NCBI RefSeq assembly: GCF_037120725.1
Contig: NZ_JBBAXC010000008.1
Span: 124,001 to 188,000, forward strand
Source: Bacillus spongiae
GTDB lineage: Bacteria; Bacillota; Bacilli; Bacillales; Bacillaceae_K
Reading direction: 5' to 3'
DNA: 64,000 nucleotides
Shown here: one piece after another, positions 59,318 through 64,000 of the stretch
Numbering within the stretch: position 1 is the stretch's first letter
How the letters are laid out: every line of letters begins with the position of its first letter
Program-made: the position numbers and the translations under genes
Notes under the pieces: model-generated
Seen by the model: the letters and a program-made list of their open reading frames with translations, nothing else
What the model was told of the DNA's origin: nothing
Databases searched by the model: none

Positions 59318-59911
59318 GTGACGATTGAGAAAGTAATTGAAGTATATAAAGGGTTTGAAAAGATTTATGAAGCACCAATTGTGATAATTTCTGAGATATT
59401 ATGTATAATAATTTTAATTTCATTTATTATTCATTTAATAAAAGATAGAAAGTCTTTTTCTTTTCTTGGATCTATTATTAGAGGTTTTTTTCTCGTTTTC
59501 ATACTTTCTATAATGAGTTTTTTATTTGTTACTATTGTAGAATATGATTTTTCAATGAGTGAAAATCAATGGGAAGAAAATTATGTAACTCCTTATATTA
59601 ATTCACTACCAGAACAAAAATACAATGTAAAAGATTTTTCACAATTATTAAATGAAAATAAAGGGATTTATTCTATTTATCTAGATTCCTTAACTAAACC
59701 CACATGGGTAAGTGTGGAAGTGTTGGATGATGATGGAAAATATAAAGAAATTACTGTTCAAACTATTTTTAAGAAAGAATCTATTGATACACCATATCTA
59801 ACATATAAAAAGATTGAAAAAGATATTTCAAATAAATATAATGCAAACGTATTTTATGAAACAGTTTTACATATTCCAAAAGAATATAAAATCTTGGTTC
59901 CGTCAAATTAA
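59318..59911 (+). CDS. Hypothetical membrane-anchored protein
   Basis: 197 residues from GTG 59318 after caggagga. Two membrane helices (about 21-40 and 47-70), then an extracytoplasmic or cytoplasmic domain of about 125 residues (EQKYNVKDFSQLLNENKG, VEVLDDDGKYKEITVQTIF) with a beta-rich pattern. Family not recognised. Codon use is strongly A/T-biased, more than the core genes, which fits recent acquisition or relaxed selection. Confidence 0.65.
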   Translation: MTIEKVIEVYKGFEKIYEAPIVIISEILCIIILISFIIHLIKDRKSFSFLGSIIRGFFLVFILSIMSFLFVTIVEYDFSMSENQWEENYVTPYINSLPEQKYNVKDFSQLLNENKGIYSIYLDSLTKPTWVSVEVLDDDGKYKEITVQTIFKKESIDTPYLTYKKIEKDISNKYNANVFYETVLHIPKEYKILVPSN

Positions 59912-59926
59912 CTTAATTTTTCAGAG

Positions 59927-59970
59927 ATAACAATGACCAGCAAACTAAATAGATTGTTGGTCATTGTTAT
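59927..59970. terminator. Hairpin after the hypothetical membrane gene
   Basis: A 13-bp stem ataacaatgacca / tggtcattgttat; the tail tattatat is not a clean T-run, so it is a probable but not certain terminator. Confidence 0.55.
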
Positions 59971-60123
59971 TATATCAATTGGTACTGTTGTTGCTTTAGA
60001 ATAAAGTATTTATCTAGGAAGTTATAGTATAGGTTATAAAAAGTTTGATCATTATTGTAATCCTTATTCCACAAAAGCGCCCGATTGCCGAGTAACTTAT
60101 ATTTAAAGTTACAGATTGAATTA

Positions 60124-60303
60124 TCAAGATTGATTTAACTTACTATTAAAACATTCCTCACATATAAATTTACCTTCATTTCTTAAATATGTCTTAATTT
60201 CTGTGAAACCTTTTCGTTTAGGATAACGCATTTTCACAAAAACAACGTCATCCCCTTTTATTTCTTTTTCACAAAAATTACATTTTGGTTTATCCCACAA
60301 CAC
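60124..60303 (-). CDS. Small zinc-ribbon-like protein (two CxxC)
   Basis: 59 residues if GTG 60303 is the start (TTG 60300 is an alternative). CNFC at residues 8-11 and CEEC at 48-51 form a two-CxxC metal site; the middle VVFVKMRYPKRKGFTEIKTY is the pattern of a small Bacillus family often listed as hypothetical. It probably binds zinc; function unknown. No strong Shine-Dalgarno is visible, so the start is uncertain. Confidence 0.65.
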   Translation of the reverse strand: MLWDKPKCNFCEKEIKGDDVVFVKMRYPKRKGFTEIKTYLRNEGKFICEECFNSKLNQS

Positions 60304-60447
60304 TATAACTTCACATCAATAATTCTTTCTTACCCACCTATACGAAAAACTCTTATATAAAGTTTCCTATTAATCCTATTAATTATTTGAAGTAACCTGT
60401 TCTAAATTAATGAGATTATAGAAAAATACACCTCAGACAGTTGAGCC

Positions 60448-60603
60448 TTATTCATTTCTTGCGCCCTTATGTGGAATAAGGAATTTTCTCTCTTGCTCTA
60501 TAAAAATATTCTCATCTATTATTACTTCGAGACAACCATCATTACCGTTAAAACAGATTTCAATAAGCTTAAATGATTCAACTCCATCAAAAGGGTTGTT
60601 CAT
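60448..60603 (-). CDS. Small hypothetical protein
   Basis: 51 residues starting MNNPFDGVESFKLIEI and ending RKFLIPHKGARNE. Composition is protein-like and it lies between two other minus-strand genes, but no clear ribosome binding site precedes it. Could be a fragment. Confidence 0.35.
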   Translation of the reverse strand: MNNPFDGVESFKLIEICFNGNDGCLEVIIDENIFIEQERKFLIPHKGARNE

Positions 60604-60652
60604 TTAACTGAGAAGAGTGTTTTGTCAATTTACTTACTACTTAATATTCTAT

Positions 60653-61036
60653 TTAATTACTTACTTTCTTCCTCTCAAAACCTAAATATCGGCTCCCTTG
60701 AAAGGTTAACATGCCATTGTCATTTTCAGAAAGTAAACCGTACTCCTTACCGGAAATTTGGAACTCTGAACGGTCCTCACTTTCGAACTCGAAAGTAACA
60801 AAGTAATTTGTATAAGTGCCGTGACGATGTTCACTTGACCTTCTGGAAACATTTTCTCTTTTAGATTTAACAATCGCTGGTACACTCAGTTTTGGAGACT
60901 GCTCATTTTTTCTCCACTGAGCAACCCCTTTAAAAACTGAAAATATAATACTACCGAAAACTATTACAAAAATAATACCAATAAAAATAGGAACAATAAG
61001 AAACATTAGATCCCCTATAAAAAATGCATCAGACAT
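60653..61036 (-). CDS. DUF2500-family protein
   Basis: 127 residues. One N-terminal membrane helix (about 10-35) and a soluble part (50-125) with VPAIVKSKRENVSRR, TNYFVTFEFESEDRSEFQ and GKEYGLLSENDNGMLTFQGSRYLGF, the strand pattern of DUF2500, a small membrane family of unknown function. Shine-Dalgarno gaaagga upstream. Monocistronic as far as seen. Confidence 0.85.
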   Translation of the reverse strand: MSDAFFIGDLMFLIVPIFIGIIFVIVFGSIIFSVFKGVAQWRKNEQSPKLSVPAIVKSKRENVSRRSSEHRHGTYTNYFVTFEFESEDRSEFQISGKEYGLLSENDNGMLTFQGSRYLGFERKKVSN

Positions 61037-61586
61037 GTAAATATTCCTTTCGCTTCTTAATTTAATGATTTAAAAGTAAAATAAGACATGGTATCAGAAA
61101 AATCCCTAATAATTATTTCAAAATTATCTATATTGCACAAGGTTTTTTATTTCATAACACCCATTCATAAGAAAGGGGCTTTTCTATTACAGAAAAGCTC
61201 CCATTTGCTGAAGACTCGAATTCGAGATATCAATAAAGATTAAGTTAATTAACATCATTATAGAAGCAAATATTTTTGAAAGCACATTACTCCCCCTTTA
61301 TTACACAATACTGCTCGATAGCAAAACAAGCGTTTCTGGTTGTTTTCAGAAACGCCATTCGTTAGTTATATTGTTTCCCATCTTTATTGTACTCTCTTTT
61401 CTTGATATAGAAGATAATACTTGTACTAATCATACCTATTATATAAGATATTTTCGGGTCGTTAATGAATTATCCTGTAGTTAATCGAATGACTAAGAGA
61501 ATCATTCCCTTTCTAATAATTCCATACCTTACTAAACAATCTGCCCCATTTGTTGTTTAAATGGATTTATTCGTAAAGTTCCTATT
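61037..61586. other. Gap with dispersed repeat and hairpin
   Basis: 550 bases. 61175-61230 has a stem ggggcttttct / agaaaagctccc followed by ctgaagactcgaattcgagata, a further copy of the dispersed element. 61330-61357 has gcgtttctg / cagaaacgc, which on the minus strand with ttgtttt may end the DUF3147 transcript. No gene recognised. Confidence 0.5.
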
Positions 61587-61928
61587 TTAATTAATTAGAT
61601 TTTTTACAATCAAGTCTTGAGCTAAATAAAAAATTAGCCACCCTGCGATTCCCATACCTAATGAAGCAAATAAATTTATGGAATGTTTCAGAGAAACTCC
61701 TATGATTAGCAACATCACAACTGTTCCAGGAATCCCCCACACAACACTAATTGCAAACTTACTCAATTTGTCCATTTGTTCCCCCTGTGTATATAGCCAT
61801 ATAATACTTAAAAGGCTTACGATCGGTAAGGCAGCAATGATTCCACCTTGTTGAGGAAATCTTCGGGAAATTTCTGTAATAACGCCTATTATAATAGCCG
61901 AAATAATAACCTTAACGATTGTGAACAT
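61587..61928 (-). CDS. DUF3147-family membrane protein
   Basis: 113 residues, four membrane helices (about 3-18, 30-46, 56-78, 84-106). IIGVITEISRRFPQQGGIIAALPIVSLLSIIWLY is split here only by position; short pieces such as GGIIAALPIVSLLS are typical of DUF3147. Function unknown. Its start overlaps the end of the MarR gene by 17 bases, so the two are translated from one mRNA and the regulator probably controls the pair. Confidence 0.88.
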   Translation of the reverse strand: MFTIVKVIISAIIIGVITEISRRFPQQGGIIAALPIVSLLSIIWLYTQGEQMDKLSKFAISVVWGIPGTVVMLLIIGVSLKHSINLFASLGMGIAGWLIFYLAQDLIVKNLIN

Positions 61929-62337
61929 CCTTTGCTCGCTCCTTTAATAATGTAAATGCCTCTAATATACGGTGCCTTTCTTCATCGTTCATTCGTTCGA
62001 ATAGAACTTGTTTCAGTTTTTCTTCATCTAGACTCGAATGACGGTGTAATACTTCATTCCCTAAATCAGAAAGCCTCAGAATAACCTTACGCTCATCCTT
62101 GCTGCTGCGGATTTTAAATAAATAATTTTTTTTCAACAAGCGTTTAATATGCTCAGAAGCTGTGTTATGAGACACCTGAATGGCTTCCGCAATTTCTTTA
62201 ATCCCTACTTCTCCCTCTTTTTGAATAACTTGTAGAATACGTATGCTTTGGTGAGTAATTTTTTCTTGATGGTTATAACGTAATTGGTAGTAAATGTCAG
62301 TCCAAAGATGATTTAAAAATGCAATTTCTCTAATCAT
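61912..62337 (-). CDS. MarR-family transcriptional regulator
   Basis: 141 residues from ATG 62337, decided by ataaggagg upstream; the open frame extends 9 codons further without a site. Winged HTH at about 40-100: GIKEIAEAIQVSHNTASEH followed by the wing with SSKDERKVILRLSDLG. First gene of a two-gene operon with DUF3147. It likely represses its own promoter, whose region has ttataatacgatataat near 62370-62390. Confidence 0.9.
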   Translation of the reverse strand: MIREIAFLNHLWTDIYYQLRYNHQEKITHQSIRILQVIQKEGEVGIKEIAEAIQVSHNTASEHIKRLLKKNYLFKIRSSKDERKVILRLSDLGNEVLHRHSSLDEEKLKQVLFERMNDEERHRILEAFTLLKERAKDVHNR

Positions 62338-62430
62338 TATTGCCCTCCTTATATCGTAATTCAAGAATATATCTTATAATACGATATAATTAACTATATA
62401 GCAACTTGTCTTTCACTAAACTGTTCCTTT

Positions 62431-62546
62431 AGCTTAATACCAATTATTTCAAAACCACTTAAACCTTACAACAATTTATACAAACATAATAAAAACGCGA
62501 TGTTACAACATCGCGCCCGATAGCAGGAGACTCGAATTCAAGATAA
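62431..62546. repeat. Dispersed repeat copy D
   Basis: Its first 85 bases match copy B (55251-55335). It continues with gcgatgttacaacatcgc, a perfect hairpin, then gcccgatagcaggagactcgaattcaagata, the same tail as copies A and C. It therefore links the two halves of the family in one unit. Confidence 0.65.
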
Positions 62547-62591
62547 TCTTAAAAGAGATTAATAAATTTACATTAAAACCTCATCTTGATG

Positions 62592-62606
62592 TTTTGCACC
62601 AGAACC
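62592..62606. repeat. IS6-type terminal repeat remnant
   Basis: gttttgcaccagaacc is the same word that ends the IS6 relic at 43631-43646. No transposase is next to it; only the end remains. Confidence 0.5.
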
Positions 62607-62633
62607 ATCTACATTGGTAACTCCTAAGGTACT

Positions 62634-63080
62634 TTAGTCAGTGCCGGTAGAACCTTCTAAATCTAATATACAACGATCAGCATCAACTACAGTAGCTTCT
62701 ACGGTTATTTGAGTCACTTTTTTACCCACCAGTGTAACAGCTTGGTTTACCTCATTCGGAACAAACTCGATATCTTCAAAAATATCCCCATTTTGACTTT
62801 CCAAGGTAATCCTGGCCTCACAAGCATCAGATTGTTCTCCAAGAGAATTGAAATTTGCTGTTATGCTAACAGGTTGAGGTTCTACATCTTTATAAACAAC
62901 ATTTGATGGATCATTTGATGTTAGAGCTATATCCATACTAAAATTATCGTTAGGTTGTTGTTCATTAAAACCGAACCCAAAAATTAACGCTAGGACTATC
63001 CCAAGGAGTAACAATGCTCCAAGCAAGAAAATAGCAATCCATATAAGCCAGGATGATTTTTGTTTATGGTATTCACTCAA
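62634..63080 (-). CDS. Membrane-anchored extracytoplasmic hypothetical protein
   Basis: 148 residues. A single membrane helix (about 11-36: WLIWIAIFLLGALLLLGIVL) anchors an outer domain of about 105 residues with two Cys (DACEAR and DRCILD), beta-rich (QPVSITANFNS, TQITVEATVV). Family not recognised. It lies next to a broken beta-helix gene. Ribosome binding site is weak but plausible (ggtgtg). Confidence 0.6.
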   Translation of the reverse strand: MSEYHKQKSSWLIWIAIFLLGALLLLGIVLALIFGFGFNEQQPNDNFSMDIALTSNDPSNVVYKDVEPQPVSITANFNSLGEQSDACEARITLESQNGDIFEDIEFVPNEVNQAVTLVGKKVTQITVEATVVDADRCILDLEGSTGTD

Positions 63081-63153
63081 TTTTCACACCCCCAAACCAA
63101 TCGAATACAGTTAGTGTATTCATGTAACACTTCTGGCGTGCTAGTGAAGAATT

Positions 63154-63540
63154 TTATGGTTCAAAACTTTGTGAACATTGGAATTTTTTTAACCAATAAT
63201 TTAGAGAGAAACATGATAAAAGGGAATACCACCATTTATTCCCTTTGAAATTGTTGGCATCGAGATCTTCTATATCTAAATTTCCATTACCGAACGCACG
63301 GTTAAAGAAAACATCATTGTCGTTAGAACTGTTCGATAACAAAATACGATCATTACTATTCTCATTAATGGTATTCCCTTTCACCATGTTGCTATTGCTT
63401 TTACTAATATAATATCTCTTGGATCGGCTGCATCGACTGCACCTTGAATCGTGGCAAAATCATTGGGCACCACGATGGTTTTTTCGTTATAATTATTATC
63501 GGCATTTCTTTCTTCAAAACCACAGTAAAAGTAAGTTAAA
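63154..63540 (-). pseudogene. Broken parallel beta-helix repeat protein
   Basis: The N-terminal part on the minus strand reads VVPNDFATIQGAVDAADPRD and then hits a stop after KAIATW; a further frame (63154-63387) reads MVKGNTINENSNDRILLSNS and DIEDLDANNFKGNKW, i.e. the last coils. It is homologous to the intact 303-residue protein at 6229-7140 (VPTDFLTVQAAIDASSSGD). Most central coils are deleted and the frame is broken. Confidence 0.75.
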
Positions 63541-63794
63541 ATGTGCAGTTTCAGAATATGTTAGGAGTAATTATCATCGCATTAATAATTATTTTCTATG
63601 GCATTTTCCTGAGACAACGGATTCATTTCAGTTGATGAAATTTTCTGGATGAAGAACCGTTTATACATTTTTTCTAAAATGCCAGCTAAATATCTAGGTT
63701 TCTTCCTTTAGTGTAAACCATACCTTCTTTACTTTACCTATTGGATTTCCTGTTTTAATGCCACTTGTTCGTTATAGTACTTACCTTAATTTTA
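63541..63794. other. Gap without recognisable gene
   Basis: 254 bases between the beta-helix remnant and the ABC operon control region. Nothing recognised. Confidence 0.4.
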
Positions 63795-63856
63795 AAACCC
63801 TTATTGACCATATGGTCAATAAGGGTTTATAATATTTATAAATGACCAACTGGTCA
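63795..63856 (+). promoter_or_regulatory. Promoter and palindromic operators of the ABC transporter gene
   Basis: 63795-63828 is a 34-bp perfect palindrome (aaacccttattgacc / ggtcaataagggttt, centre atat). It contains TTGACC (63804-63809), and TATAAT lies at 63828-63833 with an 18-base spacer. A second palindrome tgacca-ac-tggtca is at 63843-63856. The shared half-site TTGACCA suggests two sites for a TetR-like dimer overlapping the promoter. Confidence 0.7.
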
Positions 63857-63873
63857 ATGAAGGAGGGAACCGT

Positions 63874-64000
63874 GTGAGTGTGATTGAGATTAATCATTTG
63901 ACGAAGTTTTATGGAAAGAGTCGTGGGATTGAAGACATTACATTTTCAGTTAAAGAAGGTGAAATCTTCGGCTTTATTGGTCCGAACGGTGCCGGAAAAA
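63874..64000 (+). CDS. ABC transporter ATP-binding protein, N-terminal part (cut by window end)
   Basis: 42 residues from GTG 63874 after aaggaggga. IEINHLTKFYGKSRGIEDIT and GEIFGFIGPNGAGK show the A-loop Tyr and the Walker A motif of an exporter-type ABC ATPase. The rest lies outside the window. The palindromes upstream suggest control by a TetR-type repressor, not encoded within the window. Confidence 0.9.
   Translation, partial: MSVIEINHLTKFYGKSRGIEDITFSVKEGEIFGFIGPNGAGK

Overview
The window is a chromosomal segment of a low-GC, Gram-positive, spore-former-type bacterium of the family Bacillaceae. Gene order matches the Bacillus core: trxB - Nudix - rapZ - yvcK - whiA - crh, then clpP facing a tRNA-Arg, then cggR-gapA-pgk-tpiA-gpmI-eno, then secG-est-rnr-smpB-ssrA. 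Shine-Dalgarno sites are strong, TTG/GTG starts are frequent, and a CtsR operator and a CggR operator are legible. I cannot name the species.

Layout. (1) 1-5.0 kb: end of trxB, the rapZ-yvcK-whiA-crh operon and convergent clpP with its CtsR-controlled promoter. (2) 5.2-10.7 kb: a decayed 5.4-5.5 kb integrated element in tRNA-Arg. A perfect 70-bp direct repeat of the tRNA bounds it. It holds a nonsense-broken integrase next to the intact tRNA, a frameshifted serine resolvase, remnants of replication-type genes, a beta-helix protein and small orphans. (3) 12.1-19.7 kb: glutaredoxin-like gene and the complete CggR-controlled lower glycolysis operon. (4) 20.2-26.3 kb: M15 carboxypeptidase lipoprotein, then secG, carboxylesterase, RNase R, SmpB and tmRNA, i.e. 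ribosome rescue and RNA decay together. (5) 26.3-54.7 kb: accessory region. It has two large secreted proteins of repeated blade-like units with carbohydrate-binding-like modules, two acetyltransferases, a YbaN protein, a Hen1-Pnkp RNA-repair operon lying between decayed IS6-family copies, a stand-alone MurE paralogue, an SgrR-like regulator divergent from an MFS transporter, a 26-residue amphipathic peptide, a modular CBM56-CBM6-GH64 beta-1,3-glucanase, and a PhzF/LysR divergent pair. (6) 54.7-64 kb: low-density region with dispersed repeats, a Nudix gene behind a ykkC-family riboswitch with its own terminator, a DHA2 drug exporter, several small proteins, a MarR-DUF3147 pair, a broken beta-helix gene and the start of an ABC-transporter ATPase with palindromic operators.

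How it works together. The conserved blocks are housekeeping: redox, cell wall and carbon control, proteolysis, glycolysis, secretion and trans-translation. The accessory blocks point to a saprophytic life with competition: secreted glucan-degrading and glycan-binding proteins, RNA repair that can reverse ribotoxin damage, drug efflux and traces of several mobile elements. The most interesting items are the Hen1-Pnkp cassette between IS6 relics, the predicted nucleotide-sensing riboswitch before a Nudix gene, the unclassified repeat proteins at 28.0-36.6 kb, and the dispersed repeat family at 54.7-62.6 kb.
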